In this document: positions 44,904-57,370 of the stretch, one piece after another | How the letters are laid out: the number at the start of each line of letters is the position of its first letter | Numbering within the stretch: the first letter of the stretch is position 1 | NCBI GenBank assembly: GCA_025024175.1 | Contig: QCXZ01000064.1 | Location: 55,821,325-55,885,324, forward strand | Direction: 5' to 3' | DNA length: 64,000 nt | Source: Rhyzopertha dominica | Lineage: Eukaryota; Arthropoda; Insecta; Coleoptera; Bostrichidae | The notes under the pieces: model-generated | The model's input: the letters and a program-made list of their open reading frames with translations, nothing else | The model's database searches: none | What the model was told of the DNA's origin: nothing | Translations under genes and position numbers: made by a program

Positions 44904-47040
44904 ATCGTTTTATAGCTAATGATAATACAATCTAAATTTTTCATTGCAACAGTCAAGATCATGTCTAAAGTCGTTTAGTCTTTGTTTTAAAGAAACCACC
45001 TTTTTATACAAGTATATTATTACTCTATTTACTTCTGCATCTAAGCTTTCACTGCATTTTGTAAACAAATATTCCGCTGCGTATTCCTTTCGTTTGTAAC
45101 TGTTTTTTTTATTGTTTGCATAGACATACGATATTTTGTTCTTGTTTTGCATTTTCCATGATCTAAAGATGTTGGATTATTAGGAAAATTTCAACTTTTC
45201 TGCTAAAACACCTATACAAAATAAGTACATAAAGATAATATTGTAATAATAAAATTATATGAAATTTAAACAAAGCCATCGTGTATACTAGCAAAACCAC
45301 TTACATTTCGTAAAAAAACATATTGTTCTGGTTCTGGGCTTTACCATTAACTTATAATAGTATACAATTAATTATTATAAAAAATCCACTTCTACAAATG
45401 GATGAGCTTGAATTTTTGGGATAGATACAATGTTATCTCATCAAACCAAACGCCTCATTTGAAAGTACTTCCAAATTTAATTTTAATTCTCTTATTTGGG
45501 TATGTCTTCAAAAACTACGATACAGACAGCTTTGTTTGCTTGCACGGCATAAACGTCTCAATAATTGTTATAAAAAGGTGGGCATCCCTGTATATTATGT
45601 ATTACTGCGCAAAATTCGTCTGGACGTGTGTTAAAACATACTTATATATAAATATCACGGAAAAATACATTCTACTGAAAATAATCTTTTTTTTCCCTCT
45701 AGAAACTAAAAGAATGTACTCCTTAGTGTTATTTTGTAGTTATAATATAAACAAAGTGAGTTGCTAAACTGCGGTGAGCTTTTTTGAGAGATTGGCATTT
45801 CTTTGTTTGTATATAGCTTGCTTTTAAACTATGACTTCATGGGCAATTTTTTATGGCAAACCTTTTTTTCAACAGATTTTCATAGAGTACAAGGAAAGTC
45901 CTCGTAATTTTGTTGTATTTTACTGATTAATCATTGTCTGATACTATTCCCACTTTATTTTTCTTTCCTCACTTAATTTTTACTTACATTCTTAAAAATT
46001 TGGAAACTAATTCATCAAAAATTTTTCGCTTCAAGGTGATACTTTTTTGACACAATGCGGATAAGAAATAGATTCTGTAAAAAATGACATTCTAAATAAG
46101 AACGTCACTCTTCTATTCTATTGCAGAATTTTCTGTTATAATCCATCTAAAATGATTTACGAAACTTGCTTTAGGTGCTTCCATATTATGTATATGAATT
46201 TTCTAATTAATTAGAAAACTAGGTACTTACCATACAGGAATTTCACTTTTTGTTTGGGAGAGCGACAGCATGATGAAGTTGCCTTAGCAGAGTCTCTATT
46301 CTCCCAGTTTTATTTCTCTTTTGTGGTCAGTGCACGAAACGCCTTAGATTGGATTGTGCGAAATCATTGGCAATTTTCCACTAGGTGGTCTCCACTTAAC
46401 CGTATACTAAACGTTCCCCTAACCAAATACCCAACGGCAAAACCGCTGGGGGGCTGTCTGTTTTAGGAGTTAATCAAATCGCAATACGTTGCTCTCAGTG
46501 GACTTGACAGCTTGCAGTCCGAGCGCACAAAGAAAATTTGCTGCTTCTTTCTTGCACTCGTTCGTTTAAAACAAGGAACCGCAACAAAAATTAATTAAAA
46601 AGCGTTAGACGTTTGAGTTATTTCTACATGATTACGCTTCAGTATATTGGTTTCCAAAAATTATAGCTGCTTTTAAAAAAACTTCACATTGGCATTTGCA
46701 GCTTTATAGTTATATTGTGTAAGTGGAGACTAGAGCACGGACTACGGAATGGAATTCAATGAAAGGGCTATGGGGTGAATTTGATCAAAATGCTCCGCTG
46801 GTTACGTATCCGTTACCAAGCAACAGATAATCCCATCCTACTGTTACAATCGGCTTAACTCGATTCCTGAAATACCTAACAGAAGCAATGCAGCTTATAG
46901 CCGCTTCCGATGTAATGCAATAAAACTTGCGCTTTTCAGATTGTTGTATAAATGAAGTTTGTTAATTCAATAAATCATCGTATTGTACGGTATACAACCT
47001 GACGCAATACTATTAAAGATGGACAACTTTTATGCTTTTA
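44904..47040. other. Unassigned stretch
   Basis: AT-rich. The longest opening (45402-45767, 121 codons) is hydrophobic noise without a recognisable domain. A slightly G/C-richer patch is at 46250-46520. No gene supported. Confidence 0.5.
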
Positions 47041-47082
<42 letters not shown>

Positions 47083-47241
47083 GAAGTGGTCACTACATAA
47101 ATAGCTACATTAGTACAATATAGGAATATTATAAGTAGGAATATTGCAAAAGTTATAAATATGAGCGAATAAAAACAATGATCGTATAATGCACACAACG
47201 CCGATGATTATAACGTAATGCAAGTTATACAATTATTTAAT

Positions 47242-47570
47242 TTAACTTTCTGATAAAAAATCAACATTTTCACATATGTCATTATGATTTCTGAACATAT
47301 TATTCATGGGTGAATTAAGATGTAGGTTGACGTTAGAAAACATGGGTCTAGATACATGAAAGCTGACTAGCTCAAATAAGTATGGACACTCTATATAACC
47401 ATGAATGAACTTAAATAGAAATATATTGCAAGACAGCTTTCTTCGCAGGTACAAAAGCTGTACCTCAAAATTTGAGGGCAGTTTTTTTAGTAAGATAATT
47501 AAGAACAGAATCTTTCTTATGTTTAATAAAATATAAATATTTACAAAACTTTGTGCCCTCTCAATGGCTG
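47242..47570 (-). pseudogene. LINE C C-terminal coding remnant
   Basis: Frame with YLRRKLSCNIFLFKFIHGYI, ECPYLFELVSFHVSRP and stop at 47242. Upstream residues IHDSAIERAQ continue the protein interrupted at 49475. Frameshifts near 47460-47540. Confidence 0.7.
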
Positions 47571-47580
47571 AATCATGAAT

Positions 47581-49474
47581 TGTAATAATAATAATAATAA
47601 TAATATATTTTTAGCTTTATCGTTACATAGCCACGTCAAATACAGTGTCACTAACGAGTACAGATACAATACAATAGTACAAGCACAATGCACAATTTAA
47701 ATAGACACGGTTAAAAAGTCCTCTNTATTATAAACGCATAAATCTTGCATTNTAACTGTCACCTCATTTTTAAATATACTACGCTTTAACTTTTTAATTT
47801 TGTCTGGCAGTTTATTGAAAAATTTTATGCACCAATAATTCACACTGTGTTGTGCAGTGTTTATTCTGTGGTAAGGCATACAAATTTTGTTCTTATTACG
47901 TGTTTCGTAAGTATCAAATGTACCATTTTTATCAAAGATGTTTATGTTATCATAGGCATACATCACGGAGGTAAGTATATAAAGTGAATATACGGTAAGT
48001 ATTTTACTTTTTTTAAACAAACTTTTACAACTGTGTTGATATCCTACGTCGTTTAAGATTCTAATAGCTTTCTTTTGTTTTAAAAATAGATCATGAACAC
48101 GTGAATGCATACCCCAAATGATTATTCCATATAAGAGGACGCTATGAAAGTCAGAGTAGTATGCAGTAAGTGCAATTTTTTCATTGACATTACATTTTAG
48201 ATATTTTATTGTAAAAAGAGCCTTTGATAGTTTTTTGTTCAGAAAGTTTATATGTTCTGTCCACTGAAAGTTATACTCAAAACAAACACCTAAAAATTTA
48301 ACTGGGCTCTGGTTTTCCAGTTTCTGTGTAGTGAAAACTATCTTTTTTGTTTTTTAGCGTCAAACCACTCTTTAGCACACTGAATACTATCTCTTCCCTG
48401 CCAAATCTACAGTGGATGCGATGTTAAAGATGGAGGTATCATACGCNAACAGACACACATCGTCCGCTTTAATGTTCACTGGTAAGTCATTCACATACAC
48501 CAGGAAGAGCAGCGGACCAAGAATTGACCCCTGTGGAACCCCCTTGTCGCCTTGCTTCCAGGTAGACCGTTGACCGTTATAGACTACACGCTGTTTTCTA
48601 TTGCTGAGGTAAGAACGCAGCAAACTTAATGGAACTCCCCTAATGCCATAGTATTCCAGTTTAGTAAGTAATACTTGATGCGAAACTGTCAAATGCTTTA
48701 CTTAGATCACAGTATATAGCTGTTTACCGCATAATATGTTCTTTTTTTCGAAGTACTGGATGAGTTTGTTCTTTATCCATAGTTCAAAAATCTTTGACAA
48801 CACCGGTAGCACCGCAATAGGCCTGTAATTTCTGGCATCGTTTATATTGCCACCTTTATGAAGCGGTTTTATCTCTGCAAGTTTCAGACAGTCTGGAAAA
48901 ATTCCAGTTCTAATGCATAAATTCATCAGCCTATTGAGCGGTATTATCACTGCATGAAATACTGATTTTATAACTCGGGTGCTTATTCCGTTGCAGTCCT
49001 GAGTCGATTTTGATTTAATTTTCTTTATTAAACCCTCAACATCCTGTTCAGTCACTTCATTTAAGAAGAACGATTGTACATTATCTACAGAATGCTTGTT
49101 CAACATTTCAGCAACTTTATCAGATTGAACAGTCTGATTTAATTGTGTGGCACTGCTAATAAAGTTTTCGTTTAGTGTCCGAGCATCGAGTAATTCACTA
49201 TCTTGCGAATAAACAGCTTTTTGGCTGTTGATTACCTTCCACATGGCTGCTTGTTTGTTCTCTGCCTTATGTATGTATTCAGTTAAAGCATTTGACTTCG
49301 CTTGTCTTAAACGGTTCTTATAATATGCTCGGCATTTTAAATAAACCTGGCGAGAATCATCCGTTTTTAAAACTAGGCTGATTGTGTACAAAGCATCTAA
49401 AGTGATTTTTTCTTGTTTTAATTGAGTTGTATACCATTTTGTTAAGCTCTTTGATTTCTGAACTTTGGTTTCTG
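47581..49474 (-). mobile_element. LINE B inserted in LINE C
   Basis: The 3' tail is (TAATAA)n at about 47581-47606; the 5' truncation is at about 49474. It holds about 500 codons of RT plus C-terminus and belongs to a different family from LINE A (different linker, GVPQGSILGPLLFLVYVNDL palm). It sits in the same orientation as its host LINE. Confidence 0.85.
47697..49470 (-). pseudogene. LINE B reverse transcriptase (broken)
   Basis: Order: RQVYLKCRAYYKNRLRQAKS, KQAAMWKVINSQK, KSKSTQDCNGISTRVIKSV, AEIKPLHKGGNINDARNYRP, AVLPVLSKIFELWIKNKL, a frame break near 48705, HQVLLTKLEYYGIRGVPLSL, GVPQGSILGPLLFLVYVNDL, and a damaged catalytic site where YADD reads XAYDTS near 48445. The C-terminal KAIRILNDVGYQHSCKSLFK to CIKFFNKLPDKIKKL follows at 48110-47697. 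Lesions are few, so this is younger than LINE C. Confidence 0.85.
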
Positions 49475-49640
49475 TTTCAGTATATATGGATCCCAAATAA
49501 TAGAGCAATATTCTAACCTACTCCTTACAAAGACATAAAATAACCTTTTAAAACATTCAATGCTACTAAACTCCGTGGTTAGAAATGTAAAATATCGTGA
49601 TTTTTCGATCACAGTGTGATTCGCGATTGTGATTTTCAAG

Positions 49641-50534
49641 TATCAGTGATTTTAAACCGCGACCGTGATCACGGTTTTAGGAAGAATTCTTAAAAGAAAA
49701 CGAAAACATTCAGGTGATCTAAAAAAAANGGCTAAACNTAAAATAACGACCTAAAGTAAACCTTTTANCAAAATATATTAATAGTTTAAGCTAGAGAATA
49801 ATGCCATACTAATGAAACACTCTATATTATAGTTGAAAGACATAATGCAGTAAAATAATTTGTCCAAGTAACCCATTTTTACGACTTCCACAACCGGTCC
49901 GTGCCGCATCAATAAAACGGTCCATTGCGGGCAAGCATCAACCACGTATCAACCCCTCGGTCGTTTTTGCGGGCGTCCACGCTGTGTTATTAACGCATAA
50001 AGTCGGATAAATCTAAACTGTCAACCGCACACCGACCGGACAGCATTTTATGGCACTATCAATATCCGACACGGTGTCACAGCCAGTTTGATACTTTTAA
50101 GTAGAACGACCGATGTCCAGGGGCAAAGAATAATGGATGGTTGCTGGGGGATGACGTGTGGAATCGGGATAAATGTGATGACAGTACAGGAAGGTGCAAT
50201 TTTATGTGTAGTTAGTTACGTAAATGATATTGAGAATGAAAATACAATTGGCTCATCGGTTTGTAGACATTTTATTCGGAAGGGTTGTATTCTATTTCAT
50301 GGTCTAACAATATTTTATTAAAGTCTTTATGATCTCACTATTTTATGGTAAGAGCCATATAAAATTTACGACATAACGTGAATATTTCAAAATACATGAA
50401 ACTGCACGTTTTTTAAAGTAAACTGACGGCTATTTAGCCAAAAAATTCAGGGTCCTATCTCAGCAATATTTACATTAATTCCTTAATGATGTCCCAGACG
50501 CCAAGTATTTAATATATAAGGTTTATTTCTAAGA
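49641..50534. other. Unassigned stretch with G/C-richer patch
   Basis: 49580-49680 has imperfect short palindromes of GTGATT/ATCACG type. 49885-50090 is G/C-richer with no long ORF. Nothing nameable. Confidence 0.45.
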
Positions 50535-51082
50535 AAAATTGTTATTTAAAACAATGCATGAACTGCCAATTCTAGATTTGTGTTCGATATCACTTTCACT
50601 CTAAAGATTCAAAACTGAAGAGATTTTTTTAGCATAGCCAACTGTGGTCAGTAGGTACGAGGTCCCACGCGGGAGGCAACTCAGCTATATAGTTGAATAG
50701 CTTGGTGCAAAAATCTTGTTTTTCTTTTACCAGATGTTTGCCCAGCACGGGAGAAAACATTAGTTCATACATCAAGGCTCTAACATCACACTTTCAAGCA
50801 TCAAGTAAAACTATTGCTGCGTGGATACAGCTAATCAAAGAATGCGAGAACACAGTTAAGAAAATGACATAAATAGTTTAAAAAGGAAACTACAACAGCA
50901 GCATAGCTTGCAATGTTACCGTGCACCCCAAATACAGCATTTGCCCTAATTCATTAATTAACAGAACTGTTTGAATTAAACAACTGCGTTGAGTTGATGG
51001 CAATGGTGCTTTTTTAAATCTAATTACATAATATGATTGCAAAGAAACAATCAATAAAAATTAAAAATTGAAACAGTACTAA
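50535..51082 (+). repeat. Interspersed repeat R2, ~548-bp copy 1
   Basis: Matches 57371-57917 along its whole length with sparse differences, starting AAAATTGTTATTTAAAACAA and ending ACAGTACTAA. Internal landmarks are GGGAGGCAACTCAGCTATAT, ACCAGATGTTTGCCCAGCAC and GAATGCGAGAACACAGTTAA. No inverted ends or coding capacity seen, so class unknown (solo LTR or SINE-like are options). A (TTAA)n tract follows at 51082-51112. Confidence 0.8.
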
Positions 51083-51959
51083 TTAAATTAATTAATTAAT
51101 TAATTAATTAAATATAAATGTGCTTTTTCTTGAAATTAAATACGGCGCTCTTGTTGGCATACCCAGTATAATGAACTTAAGGCTGTTTATACGTACCACT
51201 CTACATGGTTTATCCAGGATAAAATCCGTATTTTTCATCATATCTATTTGAGATTTTTTATCTGAGCGTACTTTTTCGAAATTCACACTGACTTTTGCGG
51301 AAAAAAAATAAAAAGGTGCAAGAAAACAAATTAAGATTAAAACAAACAAAAAATAAGACGAGAGCACCAGAGAAAATTTAACTTTGATACGCAAAACATT
51401 TGTTCTTTTCTTTATCGGAGCAAAAATAATGAATTTTTGTTGCATCAAATTTGAACAATTTTAGCACCGAGGGAGTTAACCTTTAATGCTTTGCGGGGCG
51501 GAGCTTTGCGCTCGTAAACTATGTAGATGTACATACCCCTTGTTGCAATCCTTTTATAATTTGCAGATGGATCATTGTGCTCATAAATTATCTGTATTTA
51601 TTGTCTCTTCTTAAAACTGTCACCACTTTTGTTATTATCACTAGGGAAATCTTAAATGTTACTCGAAGGTTTTAGTTTTGAATACACACGCGGAAAGAGT
51701 ACTTTTGGGGGTTAAAGCAGGAAAATTGCTATACATATGTGTGTGAAATAAATTTTGCATCAATTGTGCAAAGGCAGAGAACAATCCCAGTGCAGAGCAT
51801 AGATTCACAAAAAATTGGAAAGGAATATCTACTTGAATGGAATCCGATATAATTGCTGAATGTTTCAAAGTATTAATATGTACAGACTGAAGTATGTAAA
51901 ACTGGTAGGTGACAGCGACAGACTTCTGACCGCAAAACCTTACGGACCGCAACTAGTTC
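51083..51959. other. Unassigned stretch
   Basis: Begins with a (TTAA)n microsatellite to about 51112. The rest has no supportable gene. Confidence 0.5.
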
Positions 51960-52985
51960 GCCAAATGCACAAACCATCTGCTGAGAAACTGTCTCAGAAT
52001 TGCATCAAATGGCAAAAAGTCGTTTAAGTTCGACAAAAAATAAGGTTTACCTGTGAAGCTGCGAAAAAGTTTGAAATCTAACATAGAGCGAATGAGAGGA
52101 GCAATAAAGGAAACCCTAAATTTCAGGAAAACCGAGGATGTTTCGTTTGATGAACAATTGGCAGGATTATCTAGATACACTGAAAATTGCCCAAGGTATG
52201 TATTTGGTGATTATAAAAATTGTGAAAATTACTTTTGTACAGAACCAAAACCAAACGGAAAGAACTTCATTTCTGAGATGGACGAATGTGGTTTGCTTGG
52301 CTCTAAAAGATTAGTGCAAAATGTTCATAACCTTTTATTAAACATGACTTGCAACGCAACAGAGACAGATAATTCATCGAAAAATTGCCAAACGAACCCC
52401 AAAAAATTGACAAATAAAGATATGAGCCGTATTCCTAAGCGGAAACGAGATAAAGCTTGTAGAAGACTTTTCGCAGATGATCAACCATAAAAAAAGAAAA
52501 ACAAGTCCGTTGGTCCCAATTCAGATCATGGCCAAGTCAACAGCGAATCTGATGAAGAAGATGTCATCGATGGTGACTATAAAGAGCAGCAAATGGGAGA
52601 ACTGCTTATAAAAACGTCAACAGGACTTGATGAAATATAAAAAGATAGCATAGGTCAATTTGCTAATCCCAGGTGGTTCCAAGAACGATCATATAGATTA
52701 ACTGCTTCCAGGGTTGGTCGTGTTGTATTTCGCCGTAATCCCAATACCTATGACATTCTTGCTAAAAGTTTGTTCATTGTCCCTTCAAAGGCAATAAATG
52801 TATGCGTTGGGGCAGTGATAATGAAGACTTGGCATAAAAATTGAAACTTTAACTGGACTTAAAATTAATAACTCTGGTTCATTTGTGCACTGCAATCATC
52901 AATTTCTTACTGTCCAATCAATGACATTGCCATTATAGAAATTAAATATCCTAGTTCCACAGTAGTTATCAAACATTACATTGTC
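51960..52985 (+). pseudogene. Mutator-like transposase / YqaJ nuclease pseudogene
   Basis: Begins in pieces (CTNHLLRNCLRIASNGKK near 51965), then an open stretch at 52053-52490: KLRKSLKSNIERMRGAIKET, ENCPRYVFGDYKNCENYFC, and a basic MSRIPKRKRDKACRRL tail. After a stop, an acidic linker leads to ANPRWFQERSYRLTASRVGR near 52670 and IAIIEIKYPSSTVVIKH near 52920, the opening and catalytic E-x-K of a YqaJ-type exonuclease. It is cut off by repeat R1 at about 52990. Similar proteins occur in invertebrate transposons; function in transposition is inference. Internal deletions and stops make it dead. Confidence 0.6.
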
Positions 52986-52989
52986 ATTA

Positions 52990-53190
52990 AAATGCATGTC
53001 TATGCTGTGCTGTCTACACCTCAGCCAACTGCAGATAGTACTATTTTGCTGTCATTACAGATCATCAGTGCAGTTTAGGTCTAGTGTAGACAACATGGCA
53101 TAGAACTGGTTTTGCTTATATACCAAAGCAATGGTATGATGAAAGTAAGAATTTAGGAAGGCAATGCCATCTGTCAGCATTAGATAAAAT
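52990..53190 (+). repeat. Interspersed repeat R1, ~200-bp copy truncating the YqaJ pseudogene
   Basis: Starts GTCTATGCTGTGCTGTCTAC and includes GTCTAGTGTAGAC and TATATACCAAAGCAATGGTA, matching 18885-19082 in reverse. It follows directly after the VIKH residues of the nuclease, so it probably marks an insertion or recombination point. Confidence 0.65.
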
Positions 53191-54679
53191 TAATAGTAAA
53201 AATTCACGTTTCTGAGTTTTTCAAATATATTCACAAACAAAACCTATCTTGATTGTATTTTATAATAAAACATACCATTACTTGCTTTAGTTTTTTAAAT
53301 TTTGATAAAAGTATTTATACGTCAAAAAAGTTTCACTTGGGTGTAAAGGGTATACAAGTCAGAGTTGTAAGAATGTAATAAATTTACTTGGTGTAAAATT
53401 AATTACACGTAATTCAATTGAATTAAAAAAGAGTTTCACCAGAAAAAGTAACTTTTGCCCAAATGACAAATTACCGTGCTCATAAACGGTTGGTCTGTGT
53501 GCAATGTACTAGAGCGACAGGTTAGGGGTAATAACATCTTGCAGACCGAAAGTGCAGCTGCAATATAGTGGCAGACTTTGTCACGGCCACGTAGACTAAT
53601 TATGTTACCGCCCTAAAAATTTTACTTGGCCACAGCCTTAATCAACCATTTACTTTTTGCTGACGAAAAATATTTTCCGACTTGGGACGAAAAACGCCGT
53701 TACCCAATAACCGTGGTCTTTATGATAAGGTTTTGGTCCAGATTTTCATACCGTAAAATACTATCCTATGATGTAAAGTAATAAAAAACCTTTAAGACAA
53801 GCGGGATCCTAATACGTGAAATAAAAATACCGGAAACTGATTTAAAACCCCATTAGACAAAACAGAAACGTTCCGTGTCAGGTTTACAAAGAATTTCCTA
53901 TACTCTTCCTGTCAAACTTCTCCCCATTCTCGCAACTTGTCATTCCCATCTCCCAGCTTCGGATATTTTAATTCTCCAATTCGAACTGACACGTCCAACA
54001 ATGGGACCGTTTAATAGCCGCGGGGGTCATGTAAACACACCCTTAAGACCTGTCAGCGGCCGGTGACGTCCATTGTCGTCGCCAGTCAAACGCTTCCCAT
54101 AATCCAGCGGTCCAGAGATCGCCACTGCCACGTCATCGGGCCCGAGCAGGGGATCGTCGCGCCGTGGCCGACTGCGATGCACCTCGGAGGTGTTTTGCAA
54201 GTCACCGGTCTATGTGGGTGGTTACTGTTAAGTACTGACAGTGGGTGGTATTGATAATAGTGGATGAATGAAAGTAACTTCTTCGGATCGGTTGATAGGT
54301 GGCGCTATATTGGCTACGGTTATTTAGGAATGTTGCTTTGTTCGAAAATGTTGTCAATGGGCAGTGGACTAAAGGCTGTCAGGTTATTGTGGTCAGTGAA
54401 TTTCATTGTTATGGTTTTAATCTGTGACGTGATCACCCACAACTAATTTAGATCGGGGCCGTTCCTGGTCATCTAGCCGTCCCGTGCAGAACAGTCGGAG
54501 CGCAAGCTACTTCAATTCAATACCCTTTATACAACTTAAAGTTATAACAGTATTACATACAACAGTTGTACCCATTACGAACAATAGACAATACTGGGTC
54601 CACTAGTTCATGGATTCAATGCGCGTACACATTCGTTAACAATCGCAGTATTCGCTGATCCAATGTATCAGCCTCTCCT
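53191..54679. other. Unassigned stretch with G/C-rich island
   Basis: 53985-54230 is G/C-rich (CCGCGGGGGTCATG, GTCAGCGGCCGGTGACGTCC, CATCGGGCCCGAGCAGGGGA), with three short openings but no domain. Together with the island at 35335 it is the likeliest place for an undetected regulatory region or exon. Confidence 0.45.
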
Positions 54680-55160
54680 ACTATTGAGTTATATGTGGAG
54701 CAAATATAGTTTAGTAGCGAAAACTTATATGCTGATTAGTTCTACTAGTAGGCAGACGAAAAGTAAGTGGGTTACGACTACCTAAACGCGGCACATTAAA
54801 TGAAATTTGGCTTATCAACCTAGAGTTCACAAACTGTCAATGTAGTAGCTTATTTAAAAATAATACAGAAGCAACCAATCTCCTTTTTTGTAGAGACATT
54901 AAATAAAATATGGTGAACAAGTCAATTGTTGGAATTTGCCTATCGGAATACTGTCTATGTTTGACAAAGTACAAATATTTACAAAATCTAATGAATCTAA
55001 TGATCTAATGAATGTAGGTATATGACACTGATAGTAGGGGTTCCATACCACTGAACAGTACTCTAATTTAGATCTCACAAATGCATAATAAATGATGTAG
55101 AGCGGTTAAGTAGAACGAAAACTCATTGTGTTCCTTAAAATAAATCGCATCATCCTTTCT
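54680..55160 (-). pseudogene. LINE D C-terminal block
   Basis: Across frames: YYAFVRSKLEYCSVVWNPYY, SDRQIPTIDLF, LQKRRLVASVLFLNKLLH and NVPRLGSRNPLTFRLPTSRT, the standard C-terminal region of this LINE group. Continues from VIVDCRLSYVPKQQ at 56455, on the other side of the hAT. Confidence 0.7.
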
Positions 55161-56446
55161 CATGGGCGTACCCAGCTTTCGAAAGAAAGAATTTCCCTTA
55201 CTGAATAATTCAACATAAATAAAAATGTGCCTTTATCGGATTATGTACCTAAGTAATTAACGAAGTATTTATTCCATAAACAATCTTCATCTTTGTTGAT
55301 TTTCTGCAACGTGACTTAAAATATCTTCTGTGAAGACCCAAGTTTTTTATGTTTTTTATATATACTGATCTTCAAAAGCTCGTTTATTCCTAATTCAATT
55401 ATTGATGATATCAGTTAGGTAATATCTAGCGTATTCAGTTGCATCTCTATCACGTTTAACAAAAGAGAAGATACATTTTATTTGGAAGAATAAAGATTCG
55501 TGATCCACATAATATATAGTAATGTCAAACGAAGTACTAGAGAAATACAAATTATGCCTTAAGCATCTACTAATAGAACCACGTTTTATGATTTGGAATT
55601 CGCACATGTCAAAGATTAATTAATTAATTAACCGATGCGTTTTTTAGTTTCAACTTCATAATTATGTGTCAGCTGGCCAAACACCACCAATCAGCATTAA
55701 ATTGATGGTCGTTTTAATTCTAACAATGTTTACTCATACATCTAATTTTACTCAAATTTCTGCGGAAATCCTTTCATGTATTATATTCATCTTGCTGGCT
55801 GTCATTGATTTGTAAAATATGGTTCAATATCGCCAAAATTAATTTATTAATTAATTAATAAAATAATTAATCTTATTATGGCAATGTAAGTTATACTTCG
55901 ATTGTTACTTCTGTGACAATTTTGATGTGACATAAAAATAATTTGTTTTTAAGTTTAATTATATATGGATAGTTTATGTGCTTAAAGCGCCTAGTATCGT
56001 CATCTGAAACTGAATATGACCACATCGATAATACTCCATTAAACTTGGACATTTTGAATTAATAACCCGTGATCGCATTGATCTGATATTTTAAATAGAT
56101 CAAATTTGAGCACTTCTTTTTGCTCTTTGGCTAAAATAATGACCAGGGCCATAACTCCAAAATAGTGCTTTTGAGTAGATTATATAAATGCTAGATAATA
56201 ACCAGACACCGCAACACATCAGTAAAATGATAGCATACCGTTTGACAACGACTTATTGAATGTCATTTGCATTGGTCAAATATGAATTCTGTGGATGAAA
56301 ATTGTGAAGTACGCGTGTCCATAAATTTAACTTCATTAACAATTTCGTAAATATATAATTAATCAGAAGGTGGAAAGGACCCAGAATTGCCAATCCAGGT
56401 CCAGGGGGGGGGGCAGTTCCCCCCCCCCCCCNTCGGTACGCCCATG
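55161..56446 (+). mobile_element. Non-autonomous hAT element, 1286 bp, copy B
   Basis: Ends CATGGGCGTACC and GGTACGCCCATG are perfectly inverted. The flanking 8-mers TCCTTTCT (55153-55160) and TCCTTGCT (56447-56454) differ by one base, fitting an 8-bp hAT target duplication. The reading frame of LINE D resumes on both sides, confirming insertion. Near the right end a G tract and a long C tract (56404-56431) are separated by CAGTT. No transposase remains. Confidence 0.85.
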
Positions 56447-56454
56447 TCCTTGCT

Positions 56455-57140
56455 GCTTGGGAACATACGACAAACGACAATCTACAATCACCCCAAGATC
56501 GTCAATCTAATCAACTTCAACGTCAGGGGGCATCATTAATATTGTAACTGAATTTAACATTAGTAGTCATTCTGGAGAACCTCAAGAACTTGCACTTACT
56601 AATATTTAACGATAAACGGTTAAAGGTGTACCAATCGCGGAACAACTCAAGATCGTTCTGCAGCATATAGTAATCCTGTTCAGTCCTTATATACCCAGCA
56701 ATTTTTAAATCATCTGCATAGGCGTACACGGAACAGTTAAATTTCGCAAAAACGTCGAAGTAAATCAAAAATAGGAAGGGGCCAATATTGGAACCCTGCA
56801 TTACGCCTGAGTGTAAATGAACGAACGTCCAGGCATTCAACATACTGCATTCGTCCCAACAGTAGTGACTCGAAGAATAGCAGCAACCTGTCACATATTC
56901 TGAAAGCTGACAACTTACTAAGAAGTGGTTTGTGATTCACAACATCAAATGCTTTCGAAAGATCTGTATACACAACATCTTGACACTTCAAATGAAGACC
57001 ATTCGAAATATATTGAACGAAGTTACTAAAATTTTTAGCTGTTGATTTAGCCTGAACAAAGGACCACATGTGTTGAACACATGGGAGTAAATATTAAATG
57101 CTGTGATAGATCCAAGAATTTTAGCAAAGATACAAGTGAT
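56455..57140 (-). pseudogene. LINE D reverse transcriptase, second half
   Basis: FAKILGSITAFNIYSHVFNT, FVQAKSTAKNFSNFVQYISN, VVYTDLSKAFDVVNHKPLLS, MQGSNIGPFLFLIYFD, YAYADDLKIAG (YADD intact near 56715), FNRLSLNISKCKFLRFSR and DLGVIVDCRLSYVPKQQ. A frameshift near 56840 separates the finger and palm segments. Confidence 0.82.
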
Positions 57141-57370
57141 AGTGTAATGTAACATACCCAGGTTTGTTGAGATTTCGATTGAAATGTGATCGTCCAGTAC
57201 CTACCTACGTTGTATTATTTTAATTAAACCTACCTTCGATGCACTGGTTACTCACGTAAATAGGGAGATTTGATGTAATCATAAATAATACGAAAATAAT
57301 CTCAAAACAACCAATTTATTACTAAACAAGATCAAATTTGGAGGGTTAACAAATTGTAGCAATGCTGCTG

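Larger units (their letters stand above)
47041..49640 (-). mobile_element. LINE C (older), split by LINE B
   Basis: The two halves are 49475-49640 (LFYVFVRSRLEYCSIIWDPYI) and 47242-47570 (HDSAIERAQ, YLRRKLSCNIFLFKFIHGYI, LVSFHVSRP). Together they give the standard C-terminal order of a CR1/Jockey-like LINE, and the break falls inside one codon run, DPYI|HDSA. A (TAA)n tract at 47042-47082 marks its 3' tail. Only the last ~200 residues survive, so it was already 5'-truncated before LINE B landed. Confidence 0.8.

Noticed and set aside
45402..45767. 121-codon + strand ORF with hydrophobic segments
   Set aside because: No ATG at its start, no domain, AT-driven composition.
51104..51448. 114-codon - strand ORF with a membrane-like stretch
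   Set aside because: No homologue recognised, AT-rich, no splice or promoter context.
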